Positions 11,716-22,433 of a stretch of DNA of 64,000 nucleotides are shown here, one piece after another (the stretch's first letter is position 1; each line of letters starts with the position of its first letter). Under the pieces are notes generated by a model. The model saw only the letters and a program-made list of their open reading frames with translations, was not told where the DNA came from and did not search any database. This DNA comes from Bedellia somnulentella. Lineage: Eukaryota; Arthropoda; Insecta; Lepidoptera; Bedelliidae. The stretch covers positions 14,806,323 through 14,870,322 of the forward strand of contig OY755188.1 of NCBI GenBank assembly GCA_963576735.1. Direction: 5' to 3'. A program made the translations under genes and the position numbers.

Positions 11716-12270
11716 ATACTAAATTAAAGCTATAAAAATGTTTTCAAAATCGCTGCCGCTTGGGGGTAAGGTTCCCAAGAGGCTGGCTGCATTACCCCTC
11801 TGTATTGCAATGCTTACTCTTTGATGAAAGTATGTGCCGTGCTTCGACGAGGCGCGCAGATATATCCTTGAGAAATCTACGCGTATTTGAACCCGATGAA
11901 TCGAATCGGTCTCCACGGCGAAAGGGATAAAAATATGAATTTCGTCCAGGAAGCCATGTTTACGCTTCTTAAGAAATTATAAAATAATTCATTTAGTATT
12001 TTTGAACTTAAGTGGTTGTTGGGCGTAACCAATATTCGGCGTTGCACTCAGCCGAATACAGTTAGGAAAAAAACGATTGGTGTAATATGTACAATACCTT
12101 TATAAAACCACTTTTTTTTTAAAAAAAAACTCGTATAAGTGCGCAGTGAAATCTTCACAAATGTTGTTGCATCTGAACCCTTGGCTTTAGCCCCTAGCCC
12201 CCCCGGGTCTCAACGGCGAAAGGAATAAATAAGAATATTGCCAAGAAACCATATATTTGTTTCTAACCTT
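11716..12270. repeat. Two related fragments of an unclassified repeat
   Basis: The word pair ACGGCGAAAGGGATAAAAA plus AGGAAGCCAT (11917-11956) recurs at 12210-12250 as ACGGCGAAAGGAATAAATA plus AAGAAACCAT. The minus strand of the first copy reads RGNAASLLGTLPPSGS. I cannot assign a family. Confidence 0.4.
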
Positions 12271-12389
12271 CAATTGCCGCAAATCCAGCCCCAGCCTGAC
12301 GCCCTTGCGCGTCTTTTCATTCCTCGAAGGGATCCAGGAAATTCCATTAGTTTTTTTGCCATCATCAAGTAGCAAAACTAATGCTTTTA

Positions 12390-13475
12390 AGATAGCTGGT
12401 ACTTTGATTGCTATTAGGGCTTGTCCGATGATGTTATTGTTGGCAGCATGGCGTGACAGACGACCAGTGACGATTCAGCTGTGTGAATCCCTTGTATTGT
12501 CGAGGTTAAATTATTGTGATATCGTCTATGATGGATGTATACTTGGCCGGTCAAGGAAGATAATTCAACGTGTCCAAAACGCGTGTGCACGTTTTTGTTT
12601 CCGAATCTGTTGAACACAACAGCTCGTAGGCAGCTACATCTAGCGACTATGTTGTTTGACGTTATTCGTAATGAAACACCGGAATATTTGTTTATTAAAA
12701 AAAATGGTCCGCTCAACCGAGACTGTATAAAATCAGAGCACATCTTCCATTACACCGTACGGCAGCTTTCAGAGGTAGTTTCAGGTTTGCAGCTTCAAAA
12801 TGTTGGAATGACATCCCTCCTCCTATCCGTGACGCAGGAAGTAAATTTACTTTTAAACAAAAGCTTAAAAGTTACTTGCTGTCCATACAAAAGTGTGACT
12901 CGAAGTCAAGATCCAACATGACTCGGTAAAGTTTTTGTACCATTATTTTGCTATATTTGCTATATTTGTCTTTGCTTCACTTCTATTTAGTTTTTTTTAC
13001 ATATATTTATTATAAAAACCTTACCTGATATGATAACATATATCTTATTAAAAGTTGATATATATTATTTTATTGAGGATAATATATTATATATAGTAAG
13101 TATTATATTAAGAATTTGTATATTTAGATGGGTTTTTCGAATTTTTTGCCATGTTACCTTTCTCGTATTGTTTGTTTATTATTATTTTTGGTTATAGTTG
13201 TTTTTTGTAAGCCGACCACGCATTGGCACTGGCTGAAAATCAGCGTTGCCGTTGTTGTTCTAAACAGTTGAGTTGAGTCAGTGACCAGTTCATAGCTGAG
13301 GGGCACTAAATGGAAAATTTAAATTGTTATATATAAGTTTATTTGTTCTTTTTGTTTAGTTTTAATAATGATTAATTTTGTAGTTTATAAGCTTATTGTT
13401 TTAAGATTATGTTGTGTGTTTAAAGTGTACCTTTAGTTGTGAATAAATGTTTTTCTTTCTTTCTTTCTTTCAGTG
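12390..13475 (+). repeat. CR1-like LINE 3' part, broken
   Basis: Two frames in succession encode the C-terminal end of a LINE reverse transcriptase. They are LCESLVLSRLNYCDIVYDG (about 12480-12537, continuing to 12610) and LLNTTARRQLHLATMLFDVI (from about 12610). A frameshift separates them. The element ends GAATAAATGT then (CTTT)n at 13441-13472. It is related to 33788-34741. I place it near CR1/L2/jockey-type LINEs without choosing a clade. Confidence 0.72.
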
Positions 13476-13489
13476 CTGCGACAACATGA

Positions 13490-14040
13490 AAGTCCATGGT
13501 GTCCTAACTGTTCTGCGAAGGCACAACAGTAGCATGCTCATTCAGTTTTGCGCCCGACTGCAGTCTTAGGACCAGGGAAAGCTATCCTAGATTGTTAAAA
13601 AGCAACCCTACCAATCAAGGTTCCAAATCTGGATCACACCAAGCCTGAAGACGAGCTCGCTCCCTCGCTCACTTGAACTTGACAGACACAGTACCTCATC
13701 TAAAGACTCTGAAAGGATTTGTGTTGAAGACATTTGTGATGGGAAAGACTTTATCCAACCATGCACTTTTAGAATATGATAGATCTGTTATCTCAGACAA
13801 ACGCACATCTTTGTTAGTGATGCGAAAGAAGAGAACCAAAAATCCAATAAGAGAAGACTTAAACGCAAAACACAAAACCGTTAAGGATATATTGGAAAGG
13901 ATGCTGATGCAAATACCACTATGTGGAGCAGGAAGTACTACTAAGTCGTTTGGGTCTCACACTGTTTTCAAACATCGCTCACAACCTTGATAAATGGACT
14001 ACTCACACGACTTTGGAGCTGACACAAAGGTGTTAACTCG
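13490..14040 (+). other. Unassigned open frame of ~117 codons
   Basis: Between stops, 13649-13990 is open and encodes a basic peptide (LKTLKGFVLKTFVMGK, then RKKRTKNPIREDLNAKHK). There is no good start codon, signal or splice context. It may be a degraded transposon frame; I recognise no family. Confidence 0.25.
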
Positions 14041-14052
14041 ATTGAGGAATCT

Positions 14053-14303
14053 ACATACATCATACATACATATACTCACGGCCGTAAATCCCAACAAGTT
14101 GTAGCCAGAGCTTCAGAGCTAGAAACTCCTCAGCCGCACTTGGAAGTTAATAGGGGAGAAGATGGAAAAAATAAAGTATCGTTGGTGATGGGTCTCCAAC
14201 CGCATCGCCCAAAAACCACTTTAAAAGCCCCACACCCTTAGTCGCCTCATACGACACCCTTGGGTAGAAAGGGGTAGTGATATTCTAAGCCGGCACTACA
14301 CGG
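14053..14303 (-). repeat. SINE-B copy, subfamily with GATAGGGG
   Basis: A distinct subfamily: GGAAGTTAATAGGGGAGAAG and AAAGTATCGTTGGTGATG. Flanking GGAATCTA occurs at 14046-14053 and 14303-14310. Confidence 0.87.
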
Positions 14304-14927
14304 GAATCTAATCCAAATCTTTAGCATATCACTGCTTCTTCCATAGTATAGAGCTGGCTGCGTAACTAAAACAAATCATAACAATTTGAATGAATGAAAC
14401 GCTTTATTACTATTTAATAGCATATATTTAAAGGCTACCTTCTTTGAACAAGTTTATATGATTTATTTCGTAATACTTGTATTTAATACGACGATTTAAA
14501 TAGAGTGAATCTATATTTTATTGTTTCGGCTCAACTAACATTTAAACAAAGGCAATTAATACATTATTATTCGTTCTGATTCGATTTAAATCATATTGCG
14601 GCGCAAATAGGAAAGAACTTATACTCCTAATAAACACATAAAAATATTAATTAAAAAATATGATAAGTGTGTGTGAAAATATATATATGTGTGTATCAAA
14701 CAATAATAAATAAAGGAAAGAATTAATTAAAAAATTCGGAGGTAGGAAACGCAAACACTACTAAAACGTTTAAAAGAAATAAAGGATAGAAGAATTTCGC
14801 GCTGGCAGCCATTGACACGGTAGCTCAATTGGCAAGAGCGACGAGGGCGTATACCCGAGGTCGCGGGTTCGAATCCCGCCTGTGTCGAAGTTTTTCTTTC
14901 CTTCATTTATTCTTTATTTATTAGTAA

Positions 14928-15766
14928 CTAGTGGATCGTCCCAGCTTCGCACGGGTAGCGTTGTTTTTTTAAATATCTGAGGTTTCTTTCTTCAGTCACT
15001 GCTTAAGCATTGTGAAATTCAGCGTAATGTTTTCAATTTATTAAATTTATAGCACTCCCTTAACAGTGTAGTTTGGTGATTTTGAATGCGCTTTAATGAA
15101 CGGTTCCGTATTTCCGGTATTTCCGTTTAATAGCAAATTTTGGAATAAAACGCCATGAAGTATTTATAACAATCTAAAAAATAAATCATTACGTTATATA
15201 GGATGCAACTACTGGCGCCATGGTACTGGTACTGGTAGTATGTTATATGTAAATTAGTAAAGATTTGGTTTCGATCACGGGCGCGATGGCTTATTTTATG
15301 TATAATTTCGGTGTTTGTCTACCGATTTATATGATTCTTTTTTTATTGAATAGGTAATAATGTTACCTTTTTTAAATTAGGGATGAGTGAGAGGTTTACA
15401 AACGTAAGAGTAAACAAATATAATCAGGATGGTCCGAGCTGCTAAGCTATCAGGAATTACACGTGCTATTGTGAGTCAACCGTAAAAGATAGACATATAC
15501 TATTGATGATTTTTTTTAGATAATTTTATGAAGAATATTTCCGCCAGACATGATTTCTATGTAAGTTTAACCATTAAGGCTGCACACGCGACGGAAGCTT
15601 AAAAAATGGAGTAACTTCTCCCGTTTTCCCAAAATTTCCCAAAATTCCCCTTTACTTCTCTGCTGGAAAGTATACAAAAACCTGCGCAGGAGTATGAAGA
15701 ATAATTGTACCAAGTTTCGTTAAAATCCGTCGAGTAGTTTTTGTTTCCATAAGGAACATACAAACC

Positions 15767-15824
<58 letters not shown>

Positions 15825-15943
15825 AATTTTACTGATTGCATTTTTGGCATCAGTATCGATCCCTAATCACCACCTGATAGTTATTTTGAAAATATATTTC
15901 ATGTACAGAATTGACCTCTCTACAGATTTATTATAAGTATAGA
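14928..15943 (-). mobile_element. Non-autonomous Helitron, 1016 bp
   Basis: On the minus strand it starts TCTATACTTATAATAAATC and ends GACGATCCACTAG, between host A and T. It is the inverted counterpart of 53293-54277. It contains no Rep/helicase frame. It includes a (CAGA)n tract. Confidence 0.9.
15767..15822 (+). repeat. (CAGA)n microsatellite
   Basis: About 14 tandem CAGA units inside the Helitron. The sister Helitron has a shorter tract at 53413-53452, on the opposite strand. Confidence 0.95.
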
Positions 15944-16061
15944 TAATCCCCTCATGAGGTTTTCATGAACAAAAAGATTTAAATTATGTTTCCTTAATAT
16001 TGTAAATAGTTCGTGTTCTGTTGTGCCCTAGAGATTTGTTCTATCCTATTAGTAAACATAT

Positions 16062-16248
16062 TTACATACAGACATACATATGTATATACTCATGGCCATT
16101 AATCCCAAAAAGGGGTAGCCAGAGCTCAAGAGCTCGAAACTCTTCAGACACGTTTGAAAGTTGATAGGGGAAACTATGGAAGAAATTAAGTATCATTGGT
16201 GATGGGTCTCATCGCCCAATGTTGAAAAACCACTTAAAAATATTTGTG
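16062..16248 (-). repeat. SINE-B copy, 5' truncated
   Basis: Tail, 3' half and the GATGGGTCTC word are present. The head is missing beyond CATCGCCCAATG. Same subfamily as 14053-14303. Confidence 0.78.
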
Positions 16249-16587
16249 ATGTATTTGATGAAAAACGAACATACTTTGTACGATCCTGCCAAACCTTCTG
16301 AGCCTCATTTTTACATACATACCTGCCTCGGGCGGCAGTTTCAGAGGGCGCCAAAATAAATTTAGTACATTCTGTATAGTTGTAGCCTAATTGGCAATAC
16401 TGATAACGTACGTATCTCTGCCGGGGATTCCCCCGTATGTCACATGTAGCACTATAGGCTACACGAAACGAGCCGAATAACCCTTTACGCCAAGGGACGA
16501 ACGTGTTTTAGTTTATTTTAGATTGCGTGTCCGAGTAATTAGTAAAATGAAACAACAAAGAGCCTACATGAAAATTTCGCCTTCCTC
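16249..16587. other. Short RTE-like scrap and unassigned sequence
   Basis: ACTTTGTACGATCCTGCC (16273-16290) matches the antisense RTE-like 3' region. CTGCCTCGGGCGGCAG (16324-16339), followed by AGAGGGCGCC, could be the end of the hAT relic at 16588, but I see no matching partner. Confidence 0.3.
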
Positions 16588-16860
16588 AGTGGTCACGCAT
16601 TTTTAAATATGTCGACTGATGATCTGCAGAAACATGGAGCCGATCTAGCTCGAAAATATTCAAAAGACTTGAATGCAGTTGATTTTTGCCAGGAACTTTC
16701 TGTAGACAAAGACCATTAGTAACGGAAATTGATGAAAAATCAAGTGCATTCGACCTGTTACAACATCTGTGTAAGAATGACTTGCAAGAAGCGTTTCCTA
16801 AACTTAGGAAAGAAATCTTAAAATGGCATAGCAAGAAAGCAATTCAGATAGAAATTCCTT
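16588..16860 (+). pseudogene. hAT transposase relic (DUF4371/ZMYM type)
   Basis: Read in one frame, 16576-16719 encodes FLSGHAFLNMSTDDLQKHG then ADLARKYSKDLNAVDFCQEL. After a frame break, 16725-16830 encodes EIDEKSSAFDLLQHLCKND and LQEAFPKLRKEI. This order resembles the region just before the dimerisation domain of hAT transposases found in ZMYM1-like host proteins. It has internal stops, no N-terminus and no catalytic core here. Family assignment rests on pattern memory, so it is moderate. Confidence 0.55.
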
Positions 16861-18060
16861 AAAGGCATAAACGCTTAAAGTGGTTCAGCCTAATTTATAA
16901 CTGCCATAATTGTATCTGTGTTAGGAACACTTTAATAATATACACATAGTAAAAATCAGCACATCTTTATTGCGACAAAAGAACTATAACAACATATTAA
17001 AATTACGGGTAATAATTGCTTAAATGTTATCTTACCTCCATCAATACTATGATATAACATTACGTAACTAAGACAATGCTTCTGCTCTCCTTGCCAAACG
17101 GTGGCTTGTAAAGCTGTTACATGATTTCCATAAACGTTATGGGATCTTTCATAGTGCGACTTTTTGACGCGCCGTCGACGTGCGTTTATAGCGATATGGA
17201 CGCGATACACACGCAAGTCAGACGTAACCCATACAATATTGCCGAACATAAAAATATGAGCTAAATTACTACAACCCGACTTCGTGATAAAAAAAACTAC
17301 AACCCAACATAGAAGAGTGGTTTAAAATGGAAGAAACATTAAAGAAATTCAGTTATGCATATGTTTTCATGTAAACACTAAAATAATTACATATTTGTAA
17401 CGTGCCTAGTGCCTGCAAAGCCAAAGAATTTTTCTTGACACCAAACTCGATAGTATTATATCAGTTTAATTTTCGGAGGCGATATTTCATCGCATATACA
17501 CATCTTACATAATGTTTACCTATAAATTATTTATATAGCCTCTAACACCCATGTCAATCATAGGAAATATTTGACCACTCCTTTCTTGAATCGGATCTTT
17601 ATTTTACGTGCTAAGATGGAAATGATATTATCTACGTACATAGAGTACCAAAATCATAACCCCTGCCTATGGCTTTGCCGTAGTCGTGAAAAAACGTGCC
17701 GTCGAAACGCGACACAGAAACGCTCGTCAAAAAGCCGTAGTGTGTAAGAGCTTTATAGTAAGCACTTAGAACCAGTTCTTGAGATGAGACGAACGATACG
17801 ATGTCAACGAAGACATGTTTGCTCGACACCGTAATAAGAGTCCAGTGAAATGTAATTTAAATTCATTATGTATGTTTGATGACTAGTTAGTTAAGAATAT
17901 GCATGCATATTTATTTGTAAACTTCACGCTAAACTTTTCTTAACTTGTAGTAAAAAAGAAAAGAAAAATGATAGAAAAAAAAATCTGTTCAAGTTCAATT
18001 TGCTCTCATCATAAGTTAACTATAAATATTCGCAATCTTATATAAGGATGCACTTTGCTC
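16861..18060. other. Unassigned, possible inverted-repeat element
   Basis: Around 17158-17190 (GCGACTTTTTGACGCGCC...GTGCGTTT) and, inverted, around 17708-17745 (AAACGCGACACAG...CGTCAAAAAGCCGTAG) there is an imperfect inverted match. A ~600-bp non-autonomous DNA transposon is possible. No gene is supportable; two minus frames of 65 and 97 codons have no recognised similarity. Confidence 0.3.
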
Positions 18061-18230
18061 ATCGCAAAGTGCATCTAATGGTGCGTGAATGATGCCACAC
18101 CCACACTGCGTCGTCCGATACGTGGCCGCCACTCTAGATCCTTCAAGGACCTACGGGCGTCAGTTTTCCGTGTGATTTGACCTGCCCATTGATACTTAAG
18201 TTCCAGTACTTCTATGGATCATACTCATAC
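18060..18230 (-). repeat. Decayed LINE fragment
   Basis: GATACGTGGCCGCCACTC and surrounding words appear to come from a common moth/butterfly LINE 3' region, antisense. Traces of what looks like the same family lie at 45290-45610 and 62475-62530 (GACATAGG words). Too short for clade assignment. Confidence 0.4.
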
Positions 18231-18511
18231 ACGAGTATCTGGTATAGTATTACATATTACTAAAACCAAATGAGGAATAAGCCTCAAACAAATGTAATAA
18301 GATTCCAAACCACAACGACAGAACTAAAGTTATTTGCTCAACCATTATACTTATTTGAGTTTTACCAAAATTGTTGGTTTAAATATAAACCAGAAGAGAT
18401 AGCGGGAGTAATGTTTTATGAGATATGCATTATTTTTATTATAGAACAGTCATCTTTAAGATGTCAACTTATTAAAGCACAATAGCACAATAAACATAAC
18501 AAACACATATG

Positions 18512-18753
18512 CTGCGTAGTGTCGGCTTAGAATAGCACTACCCCATTTTTTCCGGTGGGTGTACGTAAGAGGCGACTAACGGTATTGGGGCCTTTTAGGG
18601 ATTTTTGGGCGATGCGGTTGGAGATCATCACCAACAACCTTTATTTTACCATCTTTTCCCCACGCAACTTCCAAAAGTGGCTAAGGAATTTCTAATTCCT
18701 TAACTCTGGCTACCCCTTCTAGGGATTAATAGCCGTGAGCATACATATGTATG
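18512..18753 (+). repeat. SINE-B copy
   Basis: Full length, of the GGTGGGTGTACGTAAGAGG subfamily. The tail is short and interrupted (GAGCATACATATGTATG). Confidence 0.88.
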
Positions 18754-19015
18754 TTAACATATATTCAAAATTCAAGATCACATACGTTTCTCGCTTGTAT
18801 TCACTCAATTTCAACATCTTTACGGCGGCGATGGGCCTGCTTCCTACATTAATTTCACTTGATGTTCAGAATATCAATCCCTCTGCCACTCTTTCAGTGA
18901 TATACGGTGTGAGTGAACGTATGAGTTGATTTCCAATACCAGAAGAGGAGTTGTTAGTTCAGAAACAATGTATTTAATGAGATCAAAGCCGCGATGCCAG
19001 TGTAGTTAAGTCATA

Positions 19016-19262
19016 ACATACATACATACATACATATACTCACGGCTGTAATTCCCTAGAAGTGGTAGCCAGGGCCAAGGAATTATAAATTCCTCAGCCA
19101 CTTTTGGAAGTTGAGTGGGGAAAAGATAGTAAAATAAAGGTTTTTGGTGATGGGTCTCCAACCGCATCGCCCAAAAATCCAATAAAAAGCCCCAATACCC
19201 TTAGTCGCTTCTTACGACACCCGTGGGTAGAAAGGGGTAGCGACATTCTAAGCCGGCACTAC
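19016..19262 (-). repeat. SINE-B copy, left arm of a head-to-head pair
   Basis: Full length on the minus strand with a 5-unit TATG tail. Its head meets the truncated plus-strand copy at 19266, which makes a ~150-bp near-palindrome. Confidence 0.87.
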
Positions 19263-19265
19263 GAT

Positions 19266-19412
19266 TGGCGATTGGAGACCCATCACCAGAAACCTTTATT
19301 TTACCGCCTTTTCCCCACTCAACTTCCAAAAGTGGCTGAGGAATTTATAATTCCTTGACTCTGGCTACCCCTTCTAGGGAATTATAGCCGTGAGTATATG
19401 TATGTATGTATG
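19266..19412 (+). repeat. SINE-B copy, 5' truncated, right arm of the pair
   Basis: Starts inside the element at GCGATTGGAGACCC and runs to a complete 3' end and tail. The two arms together resemble a twin-primed insertion, though I could not find a shared flanking duplication. Confidence 0.85.
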
Positions 19413-19660
19413 TCCATCCTTATATCCATCCCAGCAACAAATCTGGATTTCTTAGTAAATCTGTGCATTCGATATTCTGCATAGTATCCATAAACAAGGA
19501 TTTCGTGAGTGAAAGGAGGCATCGCCTCGAGAACACTCAAAGTCGGTCGATAAATGTAATAATAGTGTGTCGATTGCTTCGTAATGGCGCTCCACCGCAA
19601 GACCTTACCCAAGTTAGCTGGCTGGACCGTTTACATAACACGTCATTTATTTGTTTAAGT

Positions 19661-19829
19661 GCTGTGTAATGTCAGCTTACAATACAACAAGCTTACAATA
19701 GTACTAGCCCGTTTTTTCCCGTAGGTATAGATTTTTAAGCGATGTGGCTAGCTTTCAGAAGTTGCTAAGGACTTTCCAATTGTAAAGTTCTGGTAACCCC
19801 TATTCAGGGATTTATGGCGGTAAGTATAT
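19661..19829 (+). repeat. SINE-B copy, degenerate with deletions
   Basis: Head words GTGTAATGTCAGCTTAC and the 3' word GGCGGTAAGTATATA are recognisable. The middle is largely lost. Confidence 0.6.
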
Positions 19830-20445
19830 AGCAGAAGGTGATCACACCATTGAAGGCCATATTTACTTACAAAAGTAAGAGTCCTTAATAAGAGTATAGA
19901 AGTGCATGAGTTTTAAAATGATAACTATGACGGAACACAGACAAGTCGTCTACCGTCTGCCTACCAAAGTGGGAATCATTTAGCAAGCTTCTAAATATAT
20001 ATTTTTGTGAAGCATAAGCTCTTTTTTTCCCTACTATGTGGCACTTTTCAAACTTTGTTTTAACTTGTCTTATAAGACAGAAGAAAAATTTATCCATAAC
20101 ATACATATAAATAACAGTGTCATTAGTTTCCATTTGGAATAGGCGATCGCCACTATGGACGATCTTTGCAAACCTCTCGCTCTTAATTCACGTTCTTCAA
20201 TTTTTTAACACATGATTTTTATTATTTCTACTTCAAGTGACTGACTCATGGGCTCACTCTCTGTTCATCGAGGTGAAAAGACTTCATCATCATCAACAGC
20301 AAGCTGTATGTCCACTGTTGGACATAGGTACATGTTATGTAAAGACATAACCCAAATAATACTCAAAAATCGTATCACCGCACTTTGTAACCATACCAAT
20401 GCATTGGTTGTTGCAAATTGTTAATCCTTTATCTCTCTCAGTTTC
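19830..20445. other. No clear gene
   Basis: AT-rich. A scrap at 20300-20330 (TGTCCACTGTTGGACATAGG) matches a LINE motif also seen at 62490-62510. Otherwise unassigned. Confidence 0.4.
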
Positions 20446-20457
20446 TTACATCGCATA

Positions 20458-20810
20458 TTGAAAAGTGTGGTGTGAAAGATGATATTACAAGAAAGATAGA
20501 AAAAGGAATGTTGAGATGGTTTGGGCACATAGAGAGGATGGATGATAGAAAATTGGTAAAAGGGATCTATAGAGCTAGTGTGGATGGTAATGTTAGTAGA
20601 GGACGACCACGGAGAACACACTTGGACCAAATTGAGAGTGTGCTCAAAAAGGCTGGCGTCCGAAGTATGAAGAATAAAAGAGCATGTATGAAAAGATTGA
20701 TGGATGTAAACGAAGCTAGAGAGGTTTGTCAAGATCGTACGAAGTGGCGATCAATAGTCTCTGCCTTCCCCAATGGGAACTAATGGCGTGAGTATATGTA
20801 TGTATGTATA
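20458..20810 (+). repeat. RTE-like LINE, 5' truncated, 12-bp TSD
   Basis: TTACATCGCATA at 20446-20457 and 20811-20822 brackets a 353-bp insert. The insert holds the last ~108 codons of the LINE protein (GMLRWFGHIERMDDRK ... KWRSIVSAFPNGN, stop 20781-20783) and ends GGCGTGAGTATATG plus TATG units. The frame is intact, so this is a young, clean end-defined copy. Confidence 0.92.
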
Positions 20811-20822
20811 TTACATCGCATA

Positions 20823-21290
20823 CTAAAGTTCTGTTACAAATTAGAAAATGGTTACATTTTAACCGACTACTAAATAATATCAACTCATAACAACTACTTC
20901 CCTGAACGTAATGTTACAGTCGCTTGAGCAAACTGTAAATGAACTGAATAACTCAAGCAGAATGCGGTTTTTATTATTAGATTACTTTAATTATGATCAT
21001 GGTGATATCTTGTGAGCTAATGGATAAATATGTTTGGTTTTGTAATAGTTTCTTCATCGCAAATAACACATCTTAGCTTTCAAATGGTTGACTGGGCTTT
21101 TTGCGTATACGCCTTGCTAAATATAATTAATAATAAATATATACGGACATATTATACACAGATCAAGTTAGCCCCAAACTAAGTAAGACTTGTATTTTGG
21201 GATACTAACTCAACGATATATTTAATATTATATAATACACATATAAATGACACCCAAGACTAAGAAACAATCATTTATGCTCATCACATA
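20823..21290. other. No recognisable feature
   Basis: AT-rich sequence with no supportable gene or repeat. Confidence 0.5.
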
Positions 21291-21292
21291 AA

Positions 21293-21370
21293 TGTTGCCC
21301 TCAGCGGGGATCGAACCCGCGACCTCCAGACTGAGAAGCTAGTCACCTATCCACTCAGCCACAGCTGTCG
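21293..21370 (-). repeat. tRNA-like sequence (SINE head or tRNA pseudogene)
   Basis: The minus strand reads GTGGCTGAGTGGATAGG (A box) and GTCGCGGGTTCGATCCCCGC (T arm with B box). A full acceptor stem is not evident, so a functional tRNA is unlikely. It differs from the SINE-A and SINE-C heads. Confidence 0.55.
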
Positions 21371-21409
21371 TAAATTTTATTGTAATTGAATATTATTATT
21401 TAATATGTA

Positions 21410-21660
21410 CCGTGTCGTGTCGGCTTAGAATAGCACTACCCCGTTTCTACCGATGTGTGTACGTAAGAGGCGACTAACGGTATTGGGGCTTTCAAGGGAT
21501 TTTTGGGCGATGCGGTTGGAGACCCATCACCAACAACCTTTACTTTTACCATCTTTTCCCCACTCACATTTCCAAAAGTGGCTGAGGAATTTCTAATTCC
21601 TTAGCTCTGGCTACCCCTTCTAGGGATTTATAGCCGTGAGTATATGTTACGTTATGTTAT
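21410..21660 (+). repeat. SINE-B copy with atypical tail
   Basis: Full length, of the GGTGTGTACGTAAGAGG subfamily. The tail is GTTACGTTATGTTATG rather than TATG units, reminiscent of the SINE-A tail. Confidence 0.87.
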
Positions 21661-22110
21661 GAATATTTTAAATATTTTGTTTTGTTTTTTGCTGATGGCG
21701 ATGATTGAAACAATATCAAAGCAAGTTTATTTCGCTAAAATGATTTTTATATTTTCCAAAATTTAGCTTACGAAGGTGGAACTGCTTTTTAAACGTAATT
21801 TGACTTACTATTTACTTGTTTTAAACCTTTATTTTAGTATGACTATGAGACACTAGAACTAGTGTTAATTAATGTAATTTCTCGGGCGATTTGATGACTT
21901 TTAATTATTAAATTACGTCGTCATTATAATGTCTATCGCTACATTATTGATTGAATTTGAATAAATACATTAAAATGTATTTATCTGATCCATTTAAATA
22001 TTACTTTCTTGTATAATATTAATAGTTCGTAGGCATGGCTTATGTAAAGTTCATGGAATAGTAGTAAAAAATACTATTCTATTAAATGAAAGGCAGTAAT
22101 AAAAAAAACA
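21661..22110. other. Downstream intergenic, nothing recognised
   Basis: AT-rich, no repeats or frames that I can support. Confidence 0.5.
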
Positions 22111-22114
22111 ACGT

Positions 22115-22120
22115 TTTATT
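22115..22120 (-). terminator. Poly(A) signal of the His-rich gene
   Basis: AATAAA on the minus strand, ~315 bp after the stop codon. It gives a plausible 3' UTR, but other AATAAA-like words exist. Confidence 0.4.
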
Positions 22121-22433
22121 AATATCACATTTTCACTAAGCCTCATTACTGGCGTGGCCTCTTTATGAGAGAAGAGACAGTTGAACCAAACTGAACACAA
22201 AGCAATCAAACAAGAGGCCAACGCGGTTAGACAATGTTTCATAATTAATTTCTAACTAATATGTAACAGATAATCAGATCACGCTTTCGTAACACTAAAT
22301 ATTGAGTAGACAAGAGCCAGTTGCTACATTCATAACTTATATCTAAGTCAGGTACGTTAAGTCGATGCCTACTTGATAGAACTAGTACAAGGCAAGACAT
22401 AGATTTAGGAATACTTTAGGATGTCTAAATGCT

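Larger units (their letters stand above)
14700..15990 (+). repeat. SINE-C copy split by a Helitron
   Basis: The tRNA-like head runs from 14814 to 14888: A box AGCTCAATTGG, B box GGTTCGAATCC, and near-complementary ends GACACGG and CTGTGTC. It is followed by TTTTTCTTTCC and TTTATTAGTAA. The Helitron at 14928-15943 interrupts here. The 3' cassette then resumes (TAATCCCCTCATGAGG to GATTTAAA, 15944-15986). The left boundary is uncertain. This is unlikely to be a functional tRNA gene: the anticodon arm is irregular and copies occur elsewhere in SINE context. Confidence 0.8.

Noticed and set aside
14814..14888. tRNA gene candidate
   Set aside because: It has good A and B boxes and arms, but the anticodon stem is irregular and the same sequence occurs with differences at 54349 and 61046 in SINE context.
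17632..17829. 65-codon minus frame as a gene
   Set aside because: Short, no similarity recognised, overlaps the possible inverted-repeat end.
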